DNA from: Noviluteimonas sp052115395
GTDB lineage: Bacteria; Pseudomonadota; Gammaproteobacteria; Xanthomonadales; Xanthomonadaceae
Length of the DNA: 64,000 nt
Reading direction: 5' to 3' (one strand)
Assembly: GCA_052115395.1 (NCBI GenBank)
Contig: JBFRGO010000002.1
The position numbers and the translations under genes are program-made. Of the stretch, positions 52,736 through 60,916 are shown piece by piece (position 1 is the stretch's first letter; each line of letters opens with the position of its first letter). A model generated the notes under the pieces. It did no database searches. It was not told the origin of the DNA and saw nothing but the letters and a program-made list of their open reading frames with translations.

Positions 52736-52752
52736 TCATGTGCTTTGCATGA
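52736..52752. promoter_or_regulatory. TCATG-N7-CATGA inverted repeat, candidate operator
   Basis: TCATG (52736-52740) and CATGA (52748-52752) form a dyad with 12 bases between half-site centres, located between the two divergent exporter operons, 109 bases from the MacA-like start and 68 bases from the ABC ATPase start. A NarL/LuxR-type response regulator (encoded at 55719) would bind such a dyad. This is inference from position and symmetry. Confidence 0.35.
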
Positions 52753-52819
52753 AGGTCCGGACTGGGACGCGCCCCGGCGCGAGCGCAGCATCGTCTCCAC
52801 ATTCACGTGGAGCTTCGCC

Positions 52820-53740
52820 ATGTCCAGCTTCGAGGGCGCACTCGCGCGCCTGCACCAGGCAAGCAAGTCCTACGGCAAGGTGCGCGCGCTGGACGGCGTG
52901 GACCTGACGCTGCGCGGCGGCGAGTTGCTCGCGCTGCTCGGCCCCAACGGTGCGGGCAAGACCACCGCGATCGGCCTGTTCCTCGGACTGCTGCGCGCCG
53001 ACGGCGGCACGGTCGAACTGTTCGGCCAGGATCCGCAGGACATCGCCGCGCGTCGCCATATCGGCGTGATGCTGCAGGACGCGCAACTGCCGCCGACCTT
53101 GCGCGTCGGCGAACTCATTCGCCTGGCCGCCAGCTATTACCCCGCCCCGCGCGGTGTGCAGGAAAGCGCGGACCTGGCCGGTGTCGCCGATCTGTTGAAG
53201 CGTCCGTACGGCAAGTTGTCCGGCGGCCAGCAGCGTCGCGTGCAATTTGCGCTCGCACTGTGCGGCCGGCCCAAGCTGTTGTTCCTCGACGAACCGACCG
53301 TGGGCATGGACATCGAAGCGCGCCGCAAACTCTGGGCCGCGATCCGCCACCTCGTCGCCGAAGGCAATGGCGTCGTGCTGACCACGCATTACCTGGAGGA
53401 AGCCGAAGCGCTCGCCGACCGCGTGTGCGTGATGGCGAAGGGCCGCGTGATCAGCGAGGGCAGCGTCGATGCGCTACGCGCGCGCGTCGCCATGAAGCGC
53501 GTGCGCTGCGTGACGCAGTTGCCGATCGAAATCATCCAGGCCTGGCCGGGCGTGGTGGAAATCACGCGCGAAGGCGATCGGCTGTGCATCAGCACCGAGC
53601 AGGCCGAAGACGTGGTGCGTCGCCTGCTCGCACTCGACGCCGACCTGCGCGGCCTGGAAGTCCGCGCAGCGGGCCTGGCCGAAGCCTTCACCGAACTGAC
53701 GCGCGACGATGCCGTCGCCACCTTGCAGGAGGCCGCGTGA
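52820..53740 (+). CDS. ABC exporter ATPase (ABC-2 type, YvfR-like)
   Basis: A 306-residue ATPase of the drug/lipid ABC-2 exporter group. Walker A is GPNGAGKTT, the signature KLSGGQQRRVQFALAL, Walker B LLFLDEPTVGMD and the H-loop VVLTTHYLEEAEAL. A C-terminal domain of about 80 residues is typical of the CcmA/NodI/YvfR type. The start at 52820 has GGAG 8 bases upstream. The next gene overlaps by one base (TGATG). The order ATPase, permease, kinase, regulator matches yvfRSTU of Bacillus subtilis. Confidence 0.94.
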   Translation: MSSFEGALARLHQASKSYGKVRALDGVDLTLRGGELLALLGPNGAGKTTAIGLFLGLLRADGGTVELFGQDPQDIAARRHIGVMLQDAQLPPTLRVGELIRLAASYYPAPRGVQESADLAGVADLLKRPYGKLSGGQQRRVQFALALCGRPKLLFLDEPTVGMDIEARRKLWAAIRHLVAEGNGVVLTTHYLEEAEALADRVCVMAKGRVISEGSVDALRARVAMKRVRCVTQLPIEIIQAWPGVVEITREGDRLCISTEQAEDVVRRLLALDADLRGLEVRAAGLAEAFTELTRDDAVATLQEAA

Positions 53741-54528
53741 TGAACGATCTGTCGATCCTCTCCGAACGCCCGCGCATCGATGCGATGCCGCGCATCCGCG
53801 TGCTCAACGCGTATCTGCAGGAAATGCGCGCCGAATGCCTGCGTTACCTGCGCAACCCGGGCTTCATGCTGCCGACGCTGTTGTTCCCGACGGTGTTCTA
53901 CCTGATGTTCGGCGTGTTCCTCGCACGCCCCGGCAGCGAAGCGGGCCGTTATCTGCTCGCCGCCTACGGCACCTTCGGCGTGATGGCGCCGGGCCTGTTC
54001 GGTTTCGGCGTGTCGATGGCGATGGAACGCGAGAACGGCCTGCTCACGCTCAAGCGCGCACTGCCGATGCCGCCCTTCGCGTATCTGTTCGGCAAGATGG
54101 TCATGGCGATGGGCGTGGCGGCCGGCGTGCTGACGCTGCTGGTGTTGCTCGCGGTATTCGTCGCGCACGTGCCGGTGACCGGTGCGCAGATCGCCGCGCT
54201 GTATCTGTCGAACGTGCCGGGCGTGTTGCCGTTCTGCGCGCTGGGCCTGCTGCTCGGCACACTGGTGAAGGGACAGGGCGCGCCCGCGGTCATCAACATG
54301 CTGTACCTGCCGATGGCCTTCCTCTCGGGCCTGTGGTTCCCGGTCGCGAGCCTGCCCAAGGCGATGCAGGCCATCGCGCCGGCGCTTCCGAGTTTCCATC
54401 TCAACGCGCTCGCGCTGGACGCGGTGGACATCGCGCACGTCAATCCGTGGCCGCACGTCACGCTCTTGCTGGGCTTCACGGTCGGCGTGTCGTGGCTCGC
54501 CGCGCGCCGCCTGCGCAAGGTGGGTTGA
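53740..54528 (+). CDS. ABC-2 type exporter permease (YvfS-like)
   Basis: A 262-residue membrane protein with six predicted spans (LPTLLFPTVFYLMFGVFL, FGVMAPGLFGFGVSMAME, GVAAGVLTLLVLLAVFVA, others). ENGLLTLKRALPMPPFAYL and NMLYLPMAFLSGLWFPV are family features of ABC-2 permeases. AGGAGG lies 7 bases before the ATG at 53740. Together with the preceding ATPase it should export a peptide, lipid or antibiotic-like substrate; which one is unknown. Confidence 0.93.
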   Translation: MNDLSILSERPRIDAMPRIRVLNAYLQEMRAECLRYLRNPGFMLPTLLFPTVFYLMFGVFLARPGSEAGRYLLAAYGTFGVMAPGLFGFGVSMAMERENGLLTLKRALPMPPFAYLFGKMVMAMGVAAGVLTLLVLLAVFVAHVPVTGAQIAALYLSNVPGVLPFCALGLLLGTLVKGQGAPAVINMLYLPMAFLSGLWFPVASLPKAMQAIAPALPSFHLNALALDAVDIAHVNPWPHVTLLLGFTVGVSWLAARRLRKVG

Positions 54529-54549
54529 AGCCCGCTAGCATTGGCCCGC

Positions 54550-55722
54550 ATGAACACCGCCGCCGCCGCGCCCATCCCGCCCCGCATCGCGCAGTTGCTC
54601 GCGCGCTGCGGGTTCGCGCCCGCGCCGGATTCGGCGATCGCCGACCTCATCCGCCAGGGCAAATCGCCGTGGACCGACGCGGTCCACCTGCTCTGGTCGC
54701 TGTGGGTGTTCATCACCCCGATGTTCGGCATGGGCTACACGTGGAAGTGGGTCGGGCTCACGGCGCTCTCGTATCCGGTGTTCATCGCGCTGTATGCGAA
54801 GACCTTGTTGTCCTCGCGCCGCATTTCCGACCGCTACGCCTACGGCATGGCGGTCCTGTGTTTCGTGTTGTTGCCCTGGTATCCCTCGGGCATCAGCTAC
54901 TTCGTGTTCGGTTGCGTGATGCTGCATGCGGGCAAGCGGCACCGCGCGATCCCGGTGTACCTGCTGCAGTGGCTGGTGATGAACGCGGTGTACGCGGGCA
55001 TCGCGACCGCGGTGGGCTATCCCTGGCAGATGATCGTGTGGATGCCGGTGATGACGTTGATCATCGGCCTGATCATCAACGTCGAACGCGCGAGCGCCGA
55101 CAAGGACATCGCGCTGAAACTCTCGCACGACGAAGTGCGGCGCCTGGCCGCCACCGCCGAGCGCGAACGCATCGGTCGCGACCTGCACGACCTGCTCGGC
55201 CACACGCTGTCGCTGATCACGCTCAAGCTCGAACTCGCACGCAAGCTCAGCGAGCGCGATCCGCCGGGCTCGCGCCGCGAGCTGGAAGAAGCTGAACGCG
55301 TCGCGCGCCACGCGCTGGCCGAAGTGCGCAGTGCCGTCACCGGTATCCGTTCGGCCGACCTGGCCGCGGAACTCGCCTCGGCGCGATTGCTGCTGGAATC
55401 CTCGAACGTGCACCTGGAATACGGCGCGCCGCCCACGGGCCTGCCGCCGGATGTCGAACGCGGGCTGTCGCTGGTACTGCGCGAAGCGGCGACCAACATC
55501 GCGCGCCACGCGCAGGCGACCAGTGCGCGCGTCGCCTTCGACACCGATGCGCGCAGCGTGCGCATGTGCGTGGAAGACAACGGGCGCGGCGGCGTCACCG
55601 ACGATGGCAACGGGCTGGCCGGCATGCGCGATCGCGTGCGCGGCATGGGCGGCACGCTGAGCATCGACTCGACCAAGGGCAGCGGCACGAAGCTGCTCGT
55701 GCGCGCGGGGTTGCCAGGATGA
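54550..55722 (+). CDS. Sensor histidine kinase, DesK/YvfT-like (HisKA_3)
   Basis: A 390-residue kinase. The N-terminal half has about five or six spans (AVHLLWSLWVFITPMFGMGY through VWMPVMTLIIGLIINV) and almost no periplasmic loop, so it senses within the membrane. The phosphoacceptor is His213 in GRDLHDLLGHTLS. The ATPase domain shows LREAATNIARHA (N box), DNGRGG and GLAGMRDRVRGMGG (G boxes). The start at 54550 is preferred over a TTG 9 bases upstream. The stop overlaps the regulator gene as ATGA. Confidence 0.93.
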   Translation: MNTAAAAPIPPRIAQLLARCGFAPAPDSAIADLIRQGKSPWTDAVHLLWSLWVFITPMFGMGYTWKWVGLTALSYPVFIALYAKTLLSSRRISDRYAYGMAVLCFVLLPWYPSGISYFVFGCVMLHAGKRHRAIPVYLLQWLVMNAVYAGIATAVGYPWQMIVWMPVMTLIIGLIINVERASADKDIALKLSHDEVRRLAATAERERIGRDLHDLLGHTLSLITLKLELARKLSERDPPGSRRELEEAERVARHALAEVRSAVTGIRSADLAAELASARLLLESSNVHLEYGAPPTGLPPDVERGLSLVLREAATNIARHAQATSARVAFDTDARSVRMCVEDNGRGGVTDDGNGLAGMRDRVRGMGGTLSIDSTKGSGTKLLVRAGLPG

Positions 55723-56321
55723 TCCGCATCCTGTTGGCCGAAGACCAGGCGCTCGTGCGCGGCGCCTTGTCGGCGCTGCTTTCATTGGAAAGCGACCTGG
55801 AGGTCGTCGGCACCGCGCCCGATGGCGAAGCGGCCTGGCGTGAAGTGCAGCGCCTCAAACCCGACGTTCTCGTCACCGACATCGAAATGCCCGGCATGTC
55901 GGGGCTGGAACTCGCGCAACGCATCCAGCGCCACGAACTGCCGATCAAGGTCGTCATCGTCACGACCTTCGCGCGTGCCGGTTTCCTGCGTCGCGCGCTC
56001 GACGCCGGTGTGTCGGGTTATTTGCTGAAGGACGCGCCTGCCGAAGATCTCGCCGAAGCCTTGCGCAAGGTGCATCGCGGCGGCCGCGCGATCGACCCGC
56101 AACTGGCGATCGATGCATGGAGCGATGCCGATCCGCTCAACGATCGCGAACGGCAGGTGCTGCGCCTGGCCGGCGACGGCATGTCCGCGTCGGAAATCGC
56201 CGCCCAGTTGAACCTGTCGGGCGGCACGGTGCGCAACTATCTGTCCGAAGCGATCGGGAAGCTCGGCGTCGGCAACCGCATCGAGGCCTATCGCCTCGCG
56301 CGACAGAAGGGTTGGTTGTAA
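55719..56321 (+). CDS. NarL/FixJ-family response regulator, DesR/YvfU-like
   Basis: A 200-residue regulator. The receiver domain has the acidic pair ED (8-9), the phosphoacceptor Asp54 (VTDIEMPG), a Thr in VIVTTFARAG and a Lys in GYLLKDA. The C-terminal LuxR-type helix-turn-helix is LNDRERQVLRLAGDGMSASE and QLNLSGGTVRNYLSEA. It is coupled to the kinase by ATGA. No desaturase gene is nearby, so control of the adjacent exporter is more likely than a Des-type lipid role. Its TAA abuts the stop of the convergent M17 gene. Confidence 0.94.
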   Translation: MIRILLAEDQALVRGALSALLSLESDLEVVGTAPDGEAAWREVQRLKPDVLVTDIEMPGMSGLELAQRIQRHELPIKVVIVTTFARAGFLRRALDAGVSGYLLKDAPAEDLAEALRKVHRGGRAIDPQLAIDAWSDADPLNDRERQVLRLAGDGMSASEIAAQLNLSGGTVRNYLSEAIGKLGVGNRIEAYRLARQKGWL

Positions 56322-57692
56322 CTACCCGAAGCGCTGCCTGAGCATCGCCCACGCCGCACGCAAGCCCTGCGCTTCGCCACCCGCGGGACGTCCCGGGCGA
56401 TCGGTGTCGTTCCACGAATACACGTCCAGGTGCGCCCACGGCTGCGTGGACGGCACGAAGCGTTCGAGATACAGCGCCGCGGTCACGCTGCCGGCCATGC
56501 GCGAAGGCCCGCCGTTGGCGATGTCCGCCACGCTGCTGACGAGATATCGCAGGTACGGACGCCACAAGGGCATGCGCCACACCGGGTCGCGTTGCGCGCC
56601 GGAGGCTTCGAGCCAATCGGCGGCGACCGACTCGTCGTTCGCGTACAACGCGGGCAGGTCCGGGCCCAGCGCGATGCGCGCCGCGCCCGTCAGCGTCGCG
56701 AAGTCGACCAGCAACGCGGGCTTGTCTTCGGCCGCGCGCGCCAGCGCATCGCACAACACCACGCGCCCTTCGGCATCGGTGTTGTCGATTTCGACCGACA
56801 CGCCGAGCCGCGTGTTCACGACATCGCCCGGGCGATAACTCATCGGCCCGATCGCGTTTTCGACCGCCGCGACGAACAAGGTCAGCCGCACGGGCAGTTT
56901 TTGCGCCATCACCAGGCCGGCGAGCGCGATCGCATGCGCGGCGCCGCCCATGTCCTTCTTCATGTTGCGCATGCCATCGGCGGCCTTGATGTCCAGGCCG
57001 CCGGTGTCGAAGCACACGCCCTTGCCGACGAGCGTCAGCTTCGGCGCATCGGCATCGCCCCAACGCACGGCGATCAGGCGCGGCGCGCGATGCGAGGCGC
57101 GGCCGACGGCGTAGATCGCCGGATAGTTGTGGGCCAGCAGATCCTCGCCGCTGACCACTTCGATGTGCGCGCCGTGCGCTTCGGCCAGTTCGCAGCAGGC
57201 CTGTTCGAGTTGGTCGGGGCCCATGTCTTCGGCGGGCGTGTTGACCAGGTCGCGCACGCGCACGCAGGCGGCGAGCGTGTCGCGCGTTTCGTCGTCGATC
57301 GCGCCTGCGACCAGACGCGCCGGCGCACGCAGCGGCGCCTTGTACCGCGTGAAGCGATACGCGCCCAGGCCCCAGCCCAGGTGCAGCGCACGCAGCGCGT
57401 CGGCATCGAGTTCGCTCGCCAGCGCCCAGTCCCCCGGCGGCAAGGCGAAGGGTGCATGCGCATAGGAATAGGGATCCAGCGGATCGCCGACGCCCAGCAC
57501 CGCGCCCGCGATCCCGCCATCGCCCGGCAGCAGCAATACGCTGCCGGAGACGCCGCTGAAGGAATGCGCGTCGATCCAGCTCCCGATTTCGGGGACCTGC
57601 AATTGCCGCCATGCGTCGAAGCCCGTGCGTTCGACGCAATACAGCGGCAAGCCCTTGGTCCCCGGCGGTGCGAACCCGTTCGAATCGGTCAT
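56322..57692 (-). CDS. M17 leucyl aminopeptidase-family protein
   Basis: A 456-residue cytoplasmic aminopeptidase. The M17 metal site is shown by VGKGVCFDTGGLDIK (Lys and Asp ligands), the NMKKDMGGAAHAI lysine region and the signature NTDAEGRVVLCDAL (Asp and Glu ligands plus Arg). The N-terminal domain is divergent and short compared with E. coli PepA. The start at 57692 overlaps the HAD gene stop as ATGA. It may supply the cell with amino acids from peptides. Confidence 0.92.
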   Translation of the reverse strand: MTDSNGFAPPGTKGLPLYCVERTGFDAWRQLQVPEIGSWIDAHSFSGVSGSVLLLPGDGGIAGAVLGVGDPLDPYSYAHAPFALPPGDWALASELDADALRALHLGWGLGAYRFTRYKAPLRAPARLVAGAIDDETRDTLAACVRVRDLVNTPAEDMGPDQLEQACCELAEAHGAHIEVVSGEDLLAHNYPAIYAVGRASHRAPRLIAVRWGDADAPKLTLVGKGVCFDTGGLDIKAADGMRNMKKDMGGAAHAIALAGLVMAQKLPVRLTLFVAAVENAIGPMSYRPGDVVNTRLGVSVEIDNTDAEGRVVLCDALARAAEDKPALLVDFATLTGAARIALGPDLPALYANDESVAADWLEASGAQRDPVWRMPLWRPYLRYLVSSVADIANGGPSRMAGSVTAALYLERFVPSTQPWAHLDVYSWNDTDRPGRPAGGEAQGLRAAWAMLRQRFG

Positions 57693-58411
57693 GCGACGTC
57701 GTCCTGGAGGTGCGCGTCCAGCCAGTCGGCCAACGCATCGAGGGTGGGAAAGGCGAGGTCGGGGCGCACGTGCGCGTGCGGCCACGTCGGTTCGGGATGC
57801 AGGTCGTCGCGATGGATCCAGCACGTGCGCAGGCCGGCGCGCGCGGCGCCGAGCACGTCGAGCTCGATGTCGTCGCCGACGTGCAGCACATGTTGCGGCG
57901 CATGCCCGAGGCGCTCGCACGCGGCGCGGAAGATCGTGGGATCGGGCTTCGGCGCGCCGTGCTGGCTGGCGCCGAGCTGGAAGGCGAAGTGGTGCTTCAA
58001 GCCGATGCGCGCGAGGTCGGCATTGCCGTTGGTCACCGCGGCGACGGGCACGCGCGCGGCGATCCGTTCGAGCGCGGCGACGGCATCGGGATAGCACTCC
58101 ACGCGATTGCGCTCGGCGAAGAAGGCTTCGAACGCGGGCTCGACCTGCGAGAGGTCATCGCCGGCCAGTTCCATCGCGCGCGCCAGGGTGAGCTTGCGCA
58201 GCCGGCTGAAGTCGTGGGCCAGGTGCGGATGTTCGGCGTTGACCACCTCGCGCAGGCGACGCATGGCATCGACCGGGAAGCGCTCGGCCGTGCGCGGGCA
58301 GTTCGCGCGCAGCCAGTCGTGCTGCACGTGGTCCACGCGCGCGCCGATGGGCGCGAACGGCCACAGGGTGTCGTCCAGATCGAGGGTGATGGCGCGGATG
58401 CGGAGGTTCAC
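57689..58411 (-). CDS. HAD-superfamily hydrolase (YigB-like)
   Basis: A 240-residue phosphatase of the YigB group. The catalytic motif is DLDDTLWPF (nucleophile Asp11, acid Asp13). Motif II is VAAVTNGNAD, motif III KPDPTIF and motif IV VLHVGDDIELDV. YigB of E. coli dephosphorylates FMN and similar compounds. The start is taken as GTG at 58411 (MNLRIRAITL); its ribosome site is weak. In E. coli yigB follows xerC; here it is 43 kb away and coupled to the aminopeptidase instead. Confidence 0.9.
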   Translation of the reverse strand: MNLRIRAITLDLDDTLWPFAPIGARVDHVQHDWLRANCPRTAERFPVDAMRRLREVVNAEHPHLAHDFSRLRKLTLARAMELAGDDLSQVEPAFEAFFAERNRVECYPDAVAALERIAARVPVAAVTNGNADLARIGLKHHFAFQLGASQHGAPKPDPTIFRAACERLGHAPQHVLHVGDDIELDVLGAARAGLRTCWIHRDDLHPEPTWPHAHVRPDLAFPTLDALADWLDAHLQDDVA

Positions 58412-58461
58412 CCAGCGGATTCTAAACGGTATGGGCCGAAGGCCACGCCGCACCGCCGCAG

Positions 58462-59553
58462 TCACTCCAGCAGCTTGGCCCACCCGTCCAGGCCATCGAT
58501 GCGCGCCAGCACCAGCTTGACGCACACCAACAGCGGCACGGCCAGCAGCAGGCCGATGATTCCCCACAACCAGCCGAAGACCATCAGCGAGAGGATCAGC
58601 ACCAGCGGCGAGAGCGCCATGCGGCGGCCGAGCACGATCGGCGTGACGATCTGGCCTTCCAGCGTGTGCAGGCCCAGGTACAGCGCCGCCGGCCCAAGCG
58701 ATTCGAGCGTGCCGCCGTAACTGACGAAGCCCATCACCAACATGATGCAGATGCCGATCAGCGGCCCGACATAGGGCGCGAAGTTCAACAGGCCCGCCAT
58801 CGTGCCCCACAGCAAGGCTTCGTCGGCGGGCAGGTCGAACAGCAGGTACAACAAACCGGCGAACACCAGGCCGACGATCACGTTGATGATGCTGATGGTG
58901 AGGACGTAGCGCGAGATCTCGGTTTCGATCGCCTGCAGGATCTCGACGGTGAGTTTCTTCTGCTGCCGCGATGGCAGCAACGCGATCGCGTTGCGCTGCA
59001 GATCGCCGCCGTAAACCATGAAGAAGAACGTCAGCAACACCACAGCGAGGAAGGAGGCGACCACGCGCGGCGTGGAGGTCAGCACGCGGTAGGGATCGTT
59101 GACCTCGGTCTTGACGACCTGGACCTTCGAGGAGGTTTCACCGCCGGCCGCGCGCGCGATGTTCTCGGCGGCGCGGTTGGCTTCGGTCATCGGCTTGGTC
59201 AGGTTGCGCAGCTTCGGCGCGAGGTCGCGCATCTGCCGGGGGACTTCGCGGACCCACTCGGCGCCGGGCTGCACCAGCACGCGCCCGAGCGAATACGTGG
59301 CGAACATGCCCAGGCCCAACACCAGGATCGCGGAAACGAAGCGCGGCACCCACAGTTTGCGCAACAGGCGGATGATCGGATTGCCGACCAGCGCGAAGAA
59401 CGCGGCGAGCAACACCGGCAGCAACAAGTCCTGCGCCAGGTACAGGGTGAAGGCGACGGCGAGCACCGCGAGCACGATCGCCGCGCTGGAGGAGCGCGGG
59501 CGCGGCGGAGACGGCGGTTGTTCGGCCTGGTCGGTCTCGAACTGGAAGCTCAT
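58462..59553 (-). CDS. AI-2E family transporter
   Basis: A 363-residue membrane protein with about eight spans, of the AI-2E/PerM/YdiK family. Visible are ALVGNPIIRLLRKLWVPRFV, LTFFFMVYGGDLQ and the C-terminal LEGQIVTPIVLGRRMALSPL, a family signature, with ILSLMVFGWLWGIIGLLLAVPLLV. Some members export the signal AI-2, others ions; the substrate here is unknown. The start overlaps the stop of the YqjK-like gene as ATGA. Confidence 0.93.
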   Translation of the reverse strand: MSFQFETDQAEQPPSPPRPRSSSAAIVLAVLAVAFTLYLAQDLLLPVLLAAFFALVGNPIIRLLRKLWVPRFVSAILVLGLGMFATYSLGRVLVQPGAEWVREVPRQMRDLAPKLRNLTKPMTEANRAAENIARAAGGETSSKVQVVKTEVNDPYRVLTSTPRVVASFLAVVLLTFFFMVYGGDLQRNAIALLPSRQQKKLTVEILQAIETEISRYVLTISIINVIVGLVFAGLLYLLFDLPADEALLWGTMAGLLNFAPYVGPLIGICIMLVMGFVSYGGTLESLGPAALYLGLHTLEGQIVTPIVLGRRMALSPLVLILSLMVFGWLWGIIGLLLAVPLLVCVKLVLARIDGLDGWAKLLE

Positions 59554-59885
59554 GCGCCCACCGGCGGCGTTTGCGCCACTTCTTCGGCGGATTGCGCGGC
59601 CTCTTCGGCCTTGCCTGCCGCAGCCTGCGCGCTGCCACCGGCGAACATGCCCGCGACCGCGGTCAGCATCTGCAGCAGCGTGTTGCCCTTCGCGACACTC
59701 TTGCCCGGCTCGAGCTTGCCGACGAGGAAACCCGATGCGAGCCCGGCGATGACGATGCGGCCCGGCGTCCACGACGCGAGCCACGTCGACTTCGCCTGTC
59801 GCCAATCGGCGGCGGCCTGGCGCTCCTTCGCCTCGAGCGCGACTTCGGCCTGGCGGACTTTGCGCTGGAGCGATTCGAAGTTCAC
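59550..59885 (-). CDS. Small membrane protein, YqjK-like
   Basis: A 111-residue protein. A charged helical N terminus (NFESLQRKVRQAEVALEAKE) leads to a short hydrophobic stretch (RIVIAGLASGFLVG) and a second one (LLQMLTAVAGMFAGG). The start is a GTG at 59885, giving a protein like YqjK in the E. coli yqjCDEK locus; its similarity is weak. A longer ATG start would add a non-family stretch rich in His and Arg. It follows yqjE and overlaps the AI-2E gene by ATGA. No function is assigned. Confidence 0.65.
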   Translation of the reverse strand: MNFESLQRKVRQAEVALEAKERQAAADWRQAKSTWLASWTPGRIVIAGLASGFLVGKLEPGKSVAKGNTLLQMLTAVAGMFAGGSAQAAAGKAEEAAQSAEEVAQTPPVGA

Positions 59886-59946
59886 GCGCGACTCTGCAGT
59901 TTGGATGTGGGGATGCTGGCGTAACGCTGGTTGACGGCCGTGTGAT

Positions 59947-60504
59947 TCATGGCGGCGTGACATCGACGCCGAGGCCTTTCTTGACGCCGTCTGCGGTCGC
60001 GTCGGCGACTTGTTCGGCACTCTTCTTCGCCGACTTGCTCGAATCGGCGCCCGCCATCATGTCGCCGAGCTCGCCGATGCCCAGGCGTGCGAGTTGGCGA
60101 CGCGTGGCTTTCATGCGCGTGTGTTCGAAGTAATGCGTCGCCAGCCAGGCGGCGGCCACGGTCAGCACCAGGCTGGTGCCGCCGCACACGACGAGCGAAA
60201 GCCACCACGCCCAGCCGACATTGAGCGACAGCCACGCGATCAGCGAGGCCATCAACAACAACCACGCCGATGCGCCGAAGATGATCGCCAGCGCGGTCAG
60301 CGCCAGCGTGCGCCCCGCGGCGCTGCGCGCGAGCGCGAAGTCCGCGGTGATGAGGATGCGCAGCGCGGTCGCGGCTTCGCGGCCGGCGGCCCACGTGGCC
60401 TTGCCGGTGTCGCCGAGTTCCTTCAGCGCATCGGCGATGCCCGGCGCGGCGGCACGCGCTTGCGTGCCGTCGTCCGTCGTGTCCCCGCTGCCCTCGCTCC
60501 CCAT
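59947..60504 (-). CDS. Phage-holin-family/YqjE-like membrane protein
   Basis: A 185-residue protein with two spans (LALTALAIIFGASAWLLLMA, WWLSLVVCGGTSLVLTVAAA) between an amphipathic N-terminal region and a charged C-terminal tail that ends KKGLGVDVTPP. It fits the YqjE/holin-superfamily III type, which is not a phage gene in this context. It lies between yqjD-like (12-base gap) and yqjK-like genes, the yqjDEK order. The E. coli proteins of this locus are made in stationary phase; whether this one is cannot be read from the sequence. Confidence 0.8.
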   Translation of the reverse strand: MGSEGSGDTTDDGTQARAAAPGIADALKELGDTGKATWAAGREAATALRILITADFALARSAAGRTLALTALAIIFGASAWLLLMASLIAWLSLNVGWAWWLSLVVCGGTSLVLTVAAAWLATHYFEHTRMKATRRQLARLGIGELGDMMAGADSSKSAKKSAEQVADATADGVKKGLGVDVTPP

Positions 60505-60516
60505 CGCGGCGCTGCC

Positions 60517-60891
60517 TTACTTGTCGCTGCTGCGACCGAGCTTGGCGATGATCCAGCCCGCGGCAAAAGCGACGCCGAAGGAAGCGAGCGGGCGCTCGCG
60601 GATCAATTCGGCTGCGCTGTCGATCAGGTCGCGGCCCTTGTCCATGATCGCGTCGACTTGTTCGCGCGAGGCCGCACCGAGGTTTTCGGCCGCCGAAATG
60701 GAGGAGAGCGTGCCGTCGGCCAGTTCGGCCTTCATTTGCGCCTTGCCCAGGCGCATCTCGTCGCCCGCGGCGACGGCCGCGCCTTTGATCGCATCGCCCG
60801 CGGCCACCGCGGCGCCCTTGAAGTGCTGGCCCGCTTCGCCGAGATCGGCCTTCATCGAATCGGTCGCACGACCGTTGTTGTCCGGGGACAT
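60517..60891 (-). CDS. YqjD/ElaB-type (DUF883) membrane-anchored protein
   Basis: A 124-residue protein. A helical region with Ala/Gly-rich repeats (FKGAAVAAGDAIKGAAVAAG, two copies of GAAVAAGD) is followed by helical VDAIMDKGRDLIDSAAELIR and the C-terminal glycine-rich anchor ERPLASFGVAFAAGWIIAKL of the DUF883 family. In E. coli YqjD anchors ribosomes to the membrane in stationary phase. The start at 60891 has CAAGGAGAA upstream. It heads the yqjDE(K) group after the DegP-like gene (25-base gap). Confidence 0.85.
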   Translation of the reverse strand: MSPDNNGRATDSMKADLGEAGQHFKGAAVAAGDAIKGAAVAAGDEMRLGKAQMKAELADGTLSSISAAENLGAASREQVDAIMDKGRDLIDSAAELIRERPLASFGVAFAAGWIIAKLGRSSDK

Positions 60892-60916
60892 CGCGTTCTC
60901 CTTGGGGGGTGGGGGA

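Noticed and set aside
54550..56321. DesKR thermosensor system for a lipid desaturase
   Set aside because: The kinase and regulator are of the same family, but no desaturase is present and the genes follow an ABC exporter as in yvfRSTU.
59947..60504. Prophage holin gene
   Set aside because: The protein fits YqjE in a yqjDEK-type chromosomal context and no phage genes are nearby.
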